Position numbers and translations under genes: made by a program
Assembly (NCBI GenBank): GCA_030248065.1
Contig: JASAMV010006194.1
Span: forward strand, 1-64,000
Direction of reading: 5' to 3'
Length of the DNA: 64,000 nt
From: Rhynchonema sp. JSB1_4
Taxonomy: Eukaryota > Nematoda > Chromadorea > Monhysterida > Xyalidae
Shown here: positions 49,301 through 59,735 of the stretch, piece by piece
Layout of the letters: every line of letters begins with the position of its first letter
Position numbering within the stretch: the first letter of the stretch is position 1
Notes under the pieces: generated by a model
Told to the model about the DNA's origin: nothing
Seen by the model: the letters and a program-made list of their open reading frames with translations, nothing else
Database searches by the model: none

Positions 49301-52300
49301 AACATTTTGTTCCCCCGAAATAATTTTAAAAAAATTAAAAAAATTTTTTTTCAAAAACCTTTTTTTATAAAAAAAATTTTCTTTTTAATTTTTTCCCCGC
49401 CCTGGTTTCAGTCGTGTATCACTGGTTATAGCCTTTTTCGTGAAATAGGGATTACATTTCATGTTTCCAGGAAATACGCCATGCAAACAACCGCAACAGC
49501 AACTTTGTGGCCAATATTTGTTGTGTCCATTTACCCACACAAAATGGCATGACGGAATGCCTGAAACCTGTTTTCATGCTGCTATTGTTATCAAAGTGTT
49601 TGTTTTGTTTGTTCAGAAAGTCTTGCAGTGCGATATGGACATAATGGCCAATGGAACATTAAAACCACGCTTGTTTCGCAACAAATTTGCTTCTCCGCCA
49701 TACAATGCAAGTTCTGATGAACATTTCACAACACACGCGTTGATCTAATCACTAATCAATTTCCGCTCTACCAAAGACAAAAAACTACGTGCTAAAAATA
49801 TTGTCAGGTGTTTTTGATTGTGAAATTGCATCAGGAGCAATACGGCGTCAAAATTCAGTTTTGTTGCTTCTTCGAGCTCATCGTCTGTCCACATGAGCTA
49901 TACCTTGTCGCGGTTGTACAGCAAAAGCAATGTGCTTCTTTTCCATCGTCCTTGCGTCATTTTGGTTTGGACAAAAAAGTTGTGAGAGACCACAATAACA
50001 ACTGTTTTGAGCATTGGGTTGACTTGTCATTAGAAGTACACCCACATAACACCACCATGTATGGTTCGGGTGATATTTTCGAAACGGTGTAAAGGTCAGT
50101 TGGGTGTAAAGGTCGCTGGAAAGCTCGGTCGACAGCTCAGTGTAATAGACCTCGGTGTAAACTTGAAACATTCCACGTTAATAACAGGCAATGTTTCACG
50201 TTTACACCGAGCTACGCCGACCGAGCTTTCGACCGAACTTTACACCGACCTTTACGCCCAACTGACCTTTACACCGTTTCGAAAATTCCACCCATTGGGT
50301 GCCGTGCCTGCAACCTGAGGTTCTATTGTGCGGTACTATACCCTACACTGTGCTAAAAACATTGCACGTTTCACGGTTGCAAACCCATTAATGTGCACAC
50401 TGTGAACTTTTTTAGCCAGAATCTGTGATTCATTGTTTTTGAGCAATAGTTTAGAACTTTTCAGCCGCTTCAAAATCTTCAGTTCGTTCGTTCCTGTCAC
50501 AAGTTGACATAATTGGACCAGTTTGGTTTTGAGGTCTCAAACACGTTTTACGGCACTTACGCGTTGGCGTCAGAAACATTTTTTGTTGTTTACTTGAACT
50601 TTTCGACATCTATGGATAGGTTGTTGTGCTAAATATCATTTCAGAGTTTTATCAGATCATATATGTAGGTATATTTCTACGTACCTGCAAAGCATACAAA
50701 GATGTCTGTCCCCAATGCAAGACCAAAACAATAACGACAGCAACAGGACTCGAAGTCAGTGCTTAATTGAGAAACACTATCCATTGGAATTGTGGACATC
50801 CTTGGTTGCCAACAACAACACCATTTGTGATTTCACAACGGACAGGTGCCATAATTATAGCTTACGTAACAGGGTAATTGGTGCGGTACAGCCGTGTAAC
50901 CACCACACGTATGTGGGAATGTCATGAACGGTTGCAGAATAAAGCGACCCAAGTTGTGTGACCCTCTTTTCATATATGCTGCGACCCGCCGATGTTTCAC
51001 TGCACAAAAATAAACCTCTAATGTTACAGTGAAGGTGACGAGATCCAACGCATAATGGTCGTACGCAACCTGCCAGCGCTGTTCGAAACACATGGAGCTG
51101 AGTGTTTGGACGAACTCTTGCCCGCAGTGCAGGTATACAAATAATGCGCCACATTTTTATTTTCCAATGCCCTAACCCTTTTTTGTCGCTGGCTGATTTT
51201 TGATCATAATGGTGTGGCTGATTCATAATTTTCTTTTTGTATCAATTGAAAACCAATCGCCGTCTCTTGTGAAAGAAAGCACTCTGCCAGACAGTAGATG
51301 TAATATATTTCGATGGTGGGAGCGAGTATAGATTACGCAATTGTCGATATTTCCAGGTAAACTGCCTACAATGTTGGCAACCAAATCCCGCCTGTGAACA
51401 TGAGAAACCTTAGGAGTGTGAAACATTACCTAACAAACCATCATTCTCCACCCATTCAGACCATTCTTCGTGTGCCCAAGCCCGATCTCGATCTGCACTG
51501 CGAGGGCACGACGGCCTATCGGTCGATCATGTCCAATCCACGTACTTGTGCCGACCCATTGACGGCTGAACACATGTTGAATGCATTGATTGACAACAGC
51601 AGAATGCCGGATGATACTGGTCAGCTTAGTTCACACACTGATGTTTCAAAGAACAACAAACTTATTTTTGATCGTGTTTTTTTCAGTGATCACAATGGCG
51701 TGGCTGGATGCGCTGGTCGATTGTGTCGAATACCTGTCGTCGCAGCAACTCAAACAACAGGTGATGCATTAACAAAGTGATGTTTCAGTCAAAAGCTTGG
51801 TTTGGATAGTCAATGTAACCTACAAGTTCAGCTGCTACCCATCTTGCCCGTTCAAGTGTCGGCCAATTCACAACAACAGCGCATCGGTGCGGCGAGATTA
51901 ATCGATAAATTGATCGCGCGAGTTGATCCACAGACGTAAGTTGAATATCACTATACTTATTGCGGAAACACACTTCAGTTGTTTCAGTGAGCGATCATTA
52001 AACTTTTTTCTCTCATGTTTCCAGAGTGAAAGCCGATCTGGCCCCTTGCGCTCAGATGTTGTGTCAAGATACCAGTCCAGCAGTGAGACTGGCTGCAACC
52101 AGACGATTGCCGACACTCACAACTGCGTTGAGGTAATACAGCACGTATACTCTGGCAATTCTTTTGGGAGAAACTTTTCAACCGCGTTGCCTGATCCGTA
52201 AAGTGTGCACTGGCTACGGAAGTCACGTGACCGCTATAGCCAGTGCACGCATCATGCGCTTTACGAATCAGGCAACGCGTTTGAAGAGTTTCTCCCAAAA

Positions 52301-53612
52301 GAATTGTCAGAGTATACGTGATTGATTGTGTTACTGATTGTTCATTCAATTGACCGATCGATTCACTGCCAGTGGCACCAATCACGCGTCGATTGTGCTG
52401 CCTTGTCTGGTCGAGTTGTGCATGGACGAAGACAATGGTGTACGTGAGGCTGTGTTCGACTGCATCGGTGACTGTCTGCTCGCGTTTGACGAAAGTTGGT
52501 TTGCGAGGATTTGGTAAAAGTACTGGCAAGATCAAAGAATATAAATGCCTAAATTAATCAATTGTGTGTGCACATGCCGCAGCAACGCTATCAACGGTCG
52601 TGGTGCCGATGTTGCGCAAATGCACCGAATACAGACACAAACTCAACGACGCCAGCATCTGTGTAATTGCACAGCATTTTGTCAGTTGGTGCTACAAGTT
52701 GAAAGGTTGGCCCAGTTTCGCTTTTTGAATGAATACGCTGTTTCATAATAGAACCAAAGAAAGGTACCGTTTCAAAATTGGTAACCCCAAACTGATCGTT
52801 TCCAGACGTGCTATCCGCTGATGACCGTGATTGGTTCCTGTCGTATTTCACCCGTCTGTCCCGTTCCGGACTGGGAGTTGACGGTGCTGACAACCAGCTG
52901 CCAACCAGCAGTGGCACGAGTTTGATGTCACGAAGTGAGCCGAACGACGAGGCTGACCTGTTCTTCGATCGTGATCTGAACTCTGACCAGAACGCCACAT
53001 CCGTACGCCACTGGTGCGCACACAATTTTCCTGTGAGTGCACATGCACATCTTTGCTTGTAAAATATTTTGTTCGAAATTTTCTGAAGATTCTTTTCGAT
53101 TCACATAAGCGTTTTAGTCAGGAACACTGAGCTCAGGCGAAGCGGATTCAGAAAATACTCTCTGAAGGAAAGACCGGAATCGTGAAAAGTGAGATCGATG
53201 AACTCATTAACGAATTTTATTCAGGCAATGGTACTCATGTACAACGGCAACCAATTCCGTGATGTCCTGCTGCCGGTGTATACGCAGTTGTGCAGAGACG
53301 CAGAGGAAATCGTGCAAAACTCCGTGGCCGCTGGATTTCACGAAGTTCGTCAATTTCTGATAGTTTCTCTTTGCGAGATTGTTGGTTTACTACAGTTTTA
53401 TAACTATGCACTCCCGATGCGCGTTCCAGGTGGTCCGTCTAGCAGACGCCTGTCTGCAGCCAGATCTAGTCGATTGCTTCATTCAACTTGTCAAATCAGG
53501 GGACGTTGATGTTCTGGCTAAACTGATGCCAACCTTGGACACGATTCTACCGCGTCTGTATGCTGTTGTCAACGTTACGTCTGATCCGGACTCCAATGGT
53601 AACGTTATTCAG
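46335..53612 (+). CDS. PPP4R4: PPP4R4-like regulatory subunit of protein phosphatase 4 (3' end not found)
   Basis: A HEAT-repeat scaffold that binds the PP4 catalytic subunit in the cytoplasm. Exons: 46335-46453, 46531-46935, 51030-51132, 51460-51619, 51687-51760, 51832-51935, 52025-52132, 52373-52494, 52583-52705, 52806-53032, 53225-53344 and 53430-53612. The first two give a Ser/Asn-rich tail ending DDDTALDIALKIMR, which splices over a 4.1-kb intron to EGDEIQRIMVVRNLPALF. Family-typical stretches are ASIVLPCLVELCMDED, SVRHWCAHNFPAMVLMYN and LLPVYTQLCRDAEEIVQNS. The roughly 620 residues match the first two thirds of the human protein (about 870); the remainder was not found before the converging zinc-finger gene. 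Whether it lies beyond that gene or is lost is open. The donor of the 52373 exon was chosen to keep phase. Confidence 0.85.
47785..47900 (-). mobile_element. tRNA-like SINE in the PPP4R4 large intron
   Basis: On the minus strand, GTTCCCG pairs with CGGGAGC as a full acceptor stem; GCTC-AGTTGGTA-GAGC forms a perfect D-arm, and GGTTCGAGTCC is a B-box. The anticodon region is about ten bases too long and pairs poorly, and the T-stem has one mismatch, so a functional tRNA is unlikely. Upstream CAACTTTGAGCCGCAGC resembles the copy at 40016-40140. Confidence 0.65.
47893..48130. mobile_element. Fold-back element in the PPP4R4 intron
   Basis: The arms AAATTCGCTGCCGCACAG and ACGCCCCATAGTTAATGTCA (in part) are mirrored at 48083-48130. 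The middle carries CTGAAACATTGCGCG. The left arm overlaps the edge of the tRNA-like SINE. Confidence 0.8.
48230..48475. mobile_element. Degraded copy of the ACACGGAAATA fold-back
   Basis: It shares GTTCCGTG, CACGGAAATATTGCCGTG, GCGTCAACACGCGGAC and a closing CGCCCTAA with the element at 55449-55830, but is more diverged and lacks clean borders. Confidence 0.55.
48563..48660. mobile_element. Solo terminal repeat of the mariner-like family with A-rich tract
   Basis: TAGTCCAGCCACCAGCTC then ATGAGACGACTTTTTTAAAG matches the family end (compared in pieces). A run of about 20 A residues follows at 48636-48655. No second end was found. Confidence 0.6.
48737..49404. mobile_element. hAT-type MITE, copy 2
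   Basis: Inverted full-length copy of 6979-7638. It is flanked by a perfect octamer GTTTCAGT (48729-48736 and 49405-49412). Ends are CATGGTTGGAAAAAAT and CCCCGCCCTG, slightly decayed. Internal sequence, including TGACAAGTCACTTTTGTG and GTCATTTCGGTGCGATCC, matches copy 1 closely. Confidence 0.92.
50076..50287. mobile_element. Fold-back element with GTGTAAAGGTC units
   Basis: The left arm TTTTCGAAACGGTGTAAAGG and GTCAGTTGGGTG is mirrored at 50249-50287. The arms contain repeated GTGTAAAGGTC. The loop carries an inverted pair TTGAAACATT (50164) and AATGTTTCACG (50192). Confidence 0.8.
52143..52320. mobile_element. Fold-back element filling a PPP4R4 intron
   Basis: The arms CACGTATACTCTGGCAATTC, TTTTGGGAGAAAC and CGTTGCCTGATCCG are mirrored at 52262-52320. 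The inner stem GTGCACTGGCTA / TAGCCAGTGCAC closes a short loop. It occupies most of intron 52133-52372. It lacks the GAAACAT word. Confidence 0.85.
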
Positions 53613-53737
53613 GTACGTAGTTTTTGTCGTATTTTGCTACCGTGCGTATGTGGCTTTCCAATTACTATTTTTTCACTGCAAACGTTTTTATATCATTGTT
53701 CAACACCAAATATAGATGTACAGGCAAACTACAGCCA

Positions 53738-53896
53738 ACACGAGCCCGATTTCGGAGGTGATGTGCTCACAAAACGAATAGAAAGAGAAAATCATCATGC
53801 ACCATGTTGTATTCTACAACGTGTAACATTTACCAAACCAGCAGCCACGTAATGAATGTTTCACTAATCTGACACCTCCGAAATCGGGCTCGTGTA
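53738..53896. mobile_element. Fold-back element after the last PPP4R4 exon found
   Basis: The arm CACGAGCCCGATTTCGGAGG is perfectly inverted as CCTCCGAAATCGGGCTCGTG. The interior holds GAATGTTTCACT at 53855. Confidence 0.8.
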
Positions 53897-54464
53897 GTCT
53901 TACCACTCTGTACATATTGTGATATCACAGCAAAGCACGCGTAGATAGCGGAAAAACGAAACAAAAACCTTCAGAAACATCGCGGAATGTAAACATAAAA
54001 AACCAAAAAAATGATCAAGGATAAACGAAATTCCAAATATTGGAGATCGGGTAAACTGTCTCCTGGTTAAAAATATGTATAACGTCATGCGCAACCTGGC
54101 AAGATCACAACTACGATTTATCAATGAACAAATGAATTGCAAAAACTATAAACCCTGTCAGATATAATCCCAAATTTTGTCAGTCACAGTAAATATAACG
54201 AGAAATAATTTCATACAAATCTGCAAACCACAAATGCCTCCTTGTAACACATTTCGGATTGGCCACTGCATAACATCTGCCAAAATGTCTACATCGTATA
54301 TCGATGTACCTAACTTATGTATAGGTACCTGCAATCATTCTTGAGAATATAAAAAAGCAGTTTAAACAAAAAATACAATCAAATTTCCAAATAAGTGTGC
54401 GTGTTGTTTCGGGCCCAGTATTTCCCCAAGGCTCCATTGTCAGAGTCCAGGCCACGGCAAAAGC

Positions 54465-56454
54465 TCAGGGCGAGTCGGAGCCAAAGTCACTGTTGCTGCT
54501 GCCACTGCAGATGGACGCGATGCGTCCCTTGCGTTTCGGGAAATTCTTGAACCGGAACCCCTTCAGTTCATCCGCCATCGACGGGAAACAGCGAGCGGCC
54601 ACGTGGATCCAAGCGTTCTGCATCACTGGGCTCCTAAAATTGACAGTTATGTTGCTGGAGGGCAAAGGTCACAAATTTAGAATGTGTTTAGTCCATACTG
54701 TTGTGTCGACGTTGAACGTCGCACTTGAAAGACCGACTTACTTCACATCGGTGGGATGCATGTCAGTGAGATCGTGCCTGAGTCGCATGTGATTGCGCAC
54801 ATGGGCCGACTCCGAGCTGGCGTAGTTGCATTGCGCGCATCGGAACTGCTTCAACGGATAGTGACGTTTGGCGTGATTGAGCAACGCCGACATGGGCTTG
54901 TTCGGATTGACGATCTTCCAACATTGATGACAACGACGACGTTCGATCGAGCTTTTTGCCAGACCACCCGACACACTCGGAGGCAATTCGGGCTGCACAA
55001 ACTGGGTATAAGTACTCTTGTCAATTCTGACAACAGATGCAAGCATCATGGCTGGCGACTGACTATAATCAAGCAACTTACCCTACCTATAACTAGTGCA
55101 GCTACAGCAGATACCACTCGTACCTGTAACTCAATGTAATATGGAAGCTTACGTCGTCCTGGCTACAACTATGTACCTCAAGCTTCTCTTGACTCAAGCC
55201 AGGGTTTTTGTCAAACGTTAAGTTACACACACACACAGCTTGGTGGAACTGGGTTCCGTAATGTCAAAATGTATCCCACCTCGAGTGGCGCGTGACACAG
55301 GTCCAACTCATCACTCAACGGTGTGCTATCCCCGTCCATTTGATCATCAACAACCCCGCCGCCCTTCAAACGCGTTGGCATGCTGTTCACTTGACCAGTT
55401 GTGAGCCGGCTCGCTTTCTGCTGAGAAAGAAGCGTGTGACTTAACTTAGGACGAACTTAGGTTGAACACGGAAACCGGAACACGGAAATAATTTACATAC
55501 AAACCAGTTTCGTGGATTTCCGTGCACGGAAATTTCGTGGCACGGAAATATTTCCGGTTTCCGTGTTCCGTGTTTTTTTATTTTCACGGAACACGGAAAT
55601 ATTTCCGTGTGAATAGTTGTTACTGTTTGCGTCAACACGCGGGCTTTTGACGTCAGCACGCTGGCTTTTGTCATCATCACTGCAAAAGCATCGTTTGCGT
55701 GCCTAAATCATTGCCGTGTTCCGTGGCACGGAAATATTTCCGTGTTCCGTGATTCTCCAAAATATTCGCGGAACACGGAACACGGAAATATTTCCGTGTT
55801 CCGGTTTCCGTGTTCAACCTAAGTCCGCCCTTATTATACCGAAGGCAACGCATAAAGTGAAGTGTTGTCCAACCTGTGATTTGTGATTGCCGACGGCAGC
55901 GTATGCGAGCAATTTCTGCCAGTCCATTGATGTGTTGCTGTTGTCACATGTCTGTTGTTGCTCAAATGCCATTGCCGGAATGATCGGTAGCAGGTTGTTC
56001 ATCGGCACTGGGCTCGTCTGATGATTGAAGTTTAAATTACACTTATACTTACATCAAGGGGAGACGGTCAGGGACAATAAAGTTGGCTTTGCAAACCTGA
56101 TCACGTTCACAACTTGCTGGCAGATGACGGAAGTCGACCGCAACGCTTGGACTGCGCATCAAAGGCAGCTTGATGCCACTGGTATTGCTGTTGTTGCCCA
56201 TAATTTCTTGTGAACTCGCTAAACACAATGTCTTGACTTCAGCTTAAAGTTTCTTAATTAGTAACTCCAGAGTTAAATCAAACCTGTGGAGAGTGCGGCT
56301 TGCAACAGCAGATTCACGTCAGCCACAGGTCCCCCAGCATTCAAGTTCATCTGAGTGGTCTGGGCACTGAGCACTGCCGACCAGAAATTGTTCGTATTGC
56401 TCGCCAGCAAGTCCATGTAGAATTGTTGCTGCTGTGCTGCGGACATCATCTTGG
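54465..56454 (-). CDS. C2H2 zinc-finger protein
   Basis: Six minus-strand exons: about 56284-56454 (Met at 56449, MMSAAQQQQFYMDLLASN), 56097-56218, 55874-56017, 55280-55420, 54742-55062 and 54465-54633. The fifth exon carries two fingers: CHQCWKIVNPN to LLNHAKRH (wide C2H2 spacing) and CAQCNYASSESAHVRNHMRL followed by RH (standard spacing). The last exon is basic then Ser/Asp-rich, ending GSSNSDFGSDSP. Gln/Asn-rich N-terminal exons suggest a transcription-factor activation region. The pair of fingers is usually nuclear and DNA-binding, but targets cannot be told. Further 5' exons may exist. One intron is nearly filled by a fold-back element, and a hAT MITE lies just upstream. Confidence 0.8.
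55449..55830. mobile_element. Fold-back element flanked by TTA, inside a zinc-finger gene intron
   Basis: Arms GGACGAACTTAGGTTGAACA and CGGAAACCGGAACACGG are mirrored, ending CCTAAGTCCGCCC. TTA flanks both sides (55446-55448, 55831-55833). The interior is built of repeated ACACGGAAATATTTCCGTG palindromes. It fills most of intron 55421-55873. The borders match the TTA/GGGCG type of 17992-18813 and 57649-58297. Confidence 0.8.
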
Positions 56455-56630
56455 CTGAATGTTGTTGCGCCCTTTCGGAAAATTTGAATGCTTCACAGGA
56501 TTTGGAATTAGTCCGTATACCTTGAATGTGTGCCAGAGGTTTTCTGTCTGATGCATATGGTTAAGATGAGACGCGTTTTCCCACATGCGCCCACTATTGT
56601 CTTTGTGCTACACTGCATTGTCACGCCAGC

Positions 56631-57356
56631 CAGTGGTTTTTAAAAAAAAAATTTTTTTTTATTAAAAAAAATTTTTTTTTAAAAAAATAATTCGTTCCAA
56701 AAGTTAAAAAAAAAATTTTTTTTTTATTATTTCAAAATTCGAAAATTTCTCTATTTTTTGCTCTAAAAGTGCTATTTTTTGCATAAAAATTGCTACTGTT
56801 AACATCACCCGACCCTACCATGGGTGTATTGGGTGCCATAATCGTTGTTTTGTGGCATCTAGACATAGTGCACACACTCACATGGCCTCTCATATGATTA
56901 CACATGTATATGTGACTGGGTGGGCATGCATTTATCCATGCAACAGACCCGAAAGCAGTGATTCGGTGTGATATTCACTCTATATTTACACTGTTTGTCA
57001 CATATTTGCATTGGTCGTGTACCAAGAGGCAATAGTTTCACCCAAATTTACCGTCTTGAGTGTCACAAAGCCACACCAAGGCACCCACACCACGTGGAGG
57101 AAGTGTACGGGTGTGTACCTGACTACTGTTGGTACTCATTGACCATTGTTTAGTATTGTTTTCGTGTCGTGAGTGCTTTATATGCACTTACCACACGTTA
57201 TGGAAGAAAAATGCCACTATTTTTTGCTTTAGCGCTCATTTTTTTCGTTTCTGGCAGTTTTTGGCTGGAATAAAAAAATTTTTTTTTAAATTAAAAAAAA
57301 ATTTTTTTTTAAAAAAAAATGGGGTTTGAATAAAAAAATTTTTTTATTAACCACTG
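56631..57356. mobile_element. hAT-type MITE with long A/T tracts
   Basis: Ends CAGTGGTTTTTAAAAAA and TTTTTTATTAACCACTG are flanked by a perfect octamer ACGCCAGC (56623-56630 and 57357-57364). Both ends continue into runs of A and T of 8-10 bases. There is no coding capacity. This is a different family from the 6979 and 48737 copies. Confidence 0.9.
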
Positions 57357-57648
57357 ACGCCAGCCATGTAAAATGAACATCATCTTCATTCGTAAGCGCG
57401 AAAACCCAGGCCGCTTTCAGTGTCAAGTACACAAACTGCGATGGCAGACGGTCAATGAGGATACAAGCTGTGACAGCCCACTGAAAGTTTAACAAAATTT
57501 CGAGAAAGCTTTTTCGAAAAGCTGAGAGCGCATGATACTAACGTAAATACCAAAAATTAGCTAACGTTTGGGTTGAACAAGGAGATAACGCTTGTTTGAT
57601 AGGGCTTACGTCCGACCACTGCTATATTTGGTCATAACCTTTTGTTTA

Positions 57649-58297
57649 GGGCGCGGCCAGGTAGATGCGGACTGCGGACTGCGGACATTGAAAAAAAACT
57701 ATGTCCAGTGTCCGCAGTCCGCAGTCCGCATCTACCTGGCCGCACTTGCGGACTGCGGACTGCGGACATTGAAAAAAATTATGTCCGCAGTCCGCAGTCC
57801 GCAGTCCGCATCTACCTGGCCGCACTTGCGGACTGCGGACTGCGGACAATCGAAACATTTCATTGATTGTGTTTGCTAGTGCGATATACAACTACAGGGT
57901 TGTGAATATAGTGTAACGTGGAATCCTGCCCTGTTGCCTGCCATTCAATACCATGAAACATTCTAACGTGTGTGTCCTTATTCTGTGTTTGCTGTGTGTG
58001 ATACGTGGCAGTCGTCGGTTGCGCGTGTGTTGGCAATTGATTATTGTGAGTTGGCAGATATTACATGGATGTTTCAGGCAACAACAGAAGACAACACAGT
58101 ATTATGCACGGTGTTGAAGTTTGCATATTTACAACCCTGTAGTTATATGCTTACCAGCAAACACAATCAATGAAATGTTTCGATTGTCCGCAGTCCGCAA
58201 GTGCGGCCAGGTAGATGCGGACTGCGGACTGCGGACATTGGACATAGTTTTTTTTCAATGTCCGCAGTCCGCAGTCCGCATCTACCTGGCCGCGCCC
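57649..58297. mobile_element. Fold-back element flanked by TTA
   Basis: Ends are GGGCGCGGCCAGGTAGATG and CATCTACCTGGCCGCGCCC, flanked by TTA (57646-57648, 58298-58300). The arms contain several GCGGACTGCGGAC repeats that are themselves inverted. A second arm segment with TGTTTGCTAGTGCG / CCAGCAAACACAATCAAT follows. The exact centre (57954) carries ATGAAACATTCT. This is the clearest relative of 17992-18813, sharing the terminal GGGCGCG. Confidence 0.88.
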
Positions 58298-59209
58298 TTA
58301 CGTAATCCACGCAGTGATTATAGCGTAAAAAGGTATGTACAGCAGGTGACTAATTGACGTAATGTTAGGGACAGATAACCTCATCAAACTACATATGTAG
58401 ATGTACGTATGTATAATAGCTATAGGGCTGATGACGTCGGCAAAATTAGCGCGCCTTTTTAGGTTTCAGGTGGTCTAATTTTGAACATCTTCCCATGACC
58501 AAAGTCCGAAGGTGATGAAGCATGAAACAACATAAAAGCAAGTCTTAAGGTGCTACTTGCTGACGTTCATAGGTCAAAATCAGAAACAATGTCAACAGGT
58601 GATTCTCGGCAATAGTCTGCTGCTCTATACGCAATGTAGTACCCACGGCCATTCATGGCGTTACAAGCGCATAGATGGCTGAGTCAACCCACGCGGGAGT
58701 CCACACATGACCACATACCACAGGCAAACTAGCGGCACCTGGATACATGCGTCATAAGCTGTATATCCACTGGGTTACGGTACCTGTGCCTTCTGTGGTA
58801 ACTGGCCTTATCTTACTGTTTGGCACGGTTTTTGACCGATAGTCGAGACAAGTACGGTATGACGGAAGATTATGACTTGCTGCAACAGGGCTTCCCAGTG
58901 TAACAAGATACCAGTATGACGTAATGTTTTCATCATGACGCAAACGAGTATGAAAAAACGCGAACCTCTAAATTACGCACATTCAAATGACTGATTACCA
59001 TCATATGCAGTATTTACTTAGCCGACATGCGTGTGCGGCACATTGGCGTCACGTTTAGCTAAGTTTTAAACGCACGGGGACGTTAGAAGCAGAACATGGC
59101 TTATGCAGCTGAAAAATGATTGTGAAAACAGTGAACTACAACTTGTATTGGAAATTGATTGAAGTATCCAGCTCTGCATTTCGTGATTTGTCGAAGATTC
59201 AACGGCCAG

Positions 59210-59735
59210 GGAGCACTTTCTATTTCATACAAATTGTAAGTTCTTACAAAAAAACGCTACAATTTGTACCCAGGTACAAAAGTCACTTTACGCAGTTACA
59301 ATTGTGAGTGATACAATTGTAAGAAGAGACAATTGTGACTGGGTACAATTGTACCCAGCTACAAAAGAAAATTTTGTAACTCGCATTGTAAGAAAGAGAA
59401 AAATTGTAGCTGGGTGCACACCGGTGGGACCGTCCTAACTCGACACAATTTGATTGTTTATCCATTATTTGACCCGGGCCCGAAATTTTAAATAATGTTT
59501 ATCATGTCTAGAAGCAATTTATTGGAAACTAATTTTATCAAACATGCGTTTTCATGGTTGCCTAAGCGAAAGAAAATTGTGCTATCGAAACATTTTCAGC
59601 TCTATTGTATCCAGCTACAAAAAATTGTGACTGGATACAAAATTATTGTGGAAAGTGGATTTACAATTGCTTGTAACTTTTGGCTACAATTTGTAAGTTT
59701 TTACTGTATGAAATAGAAAGTGCTCCCAGTTCCCG
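59210..59735. mobile_element. Inverted-repeat element rich in ACAATTGTA words
   Basis: The terminal pair GGGAGCACTTTCTATTTCAT and ATGAAATAGAAAGTGCTCCC encloses many copies of ACAATTGTA, TACCCAGCTAC and related words in both orientations. The target duplication is not clear, so the class is open. Confidence 0.7.

Noticed and set aside
50061..50318. Coding frames through the GTGTAAAGGTC palindrome
   Set aside because: Both strands are open only because the arms are inverted repeats; no protein features.
56640..57350. A/T tracts as an origin or scaffold attachment site
   Set aside because: They are the terminal tracts of a hAT MITE with a perfect target duplication.
57592..58357. Cys-Gly-Leu-Arg repeat proteins
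   Set aside because: The frames are translations of the GCGGACTGCGGAC repeats in the fold-back arms.
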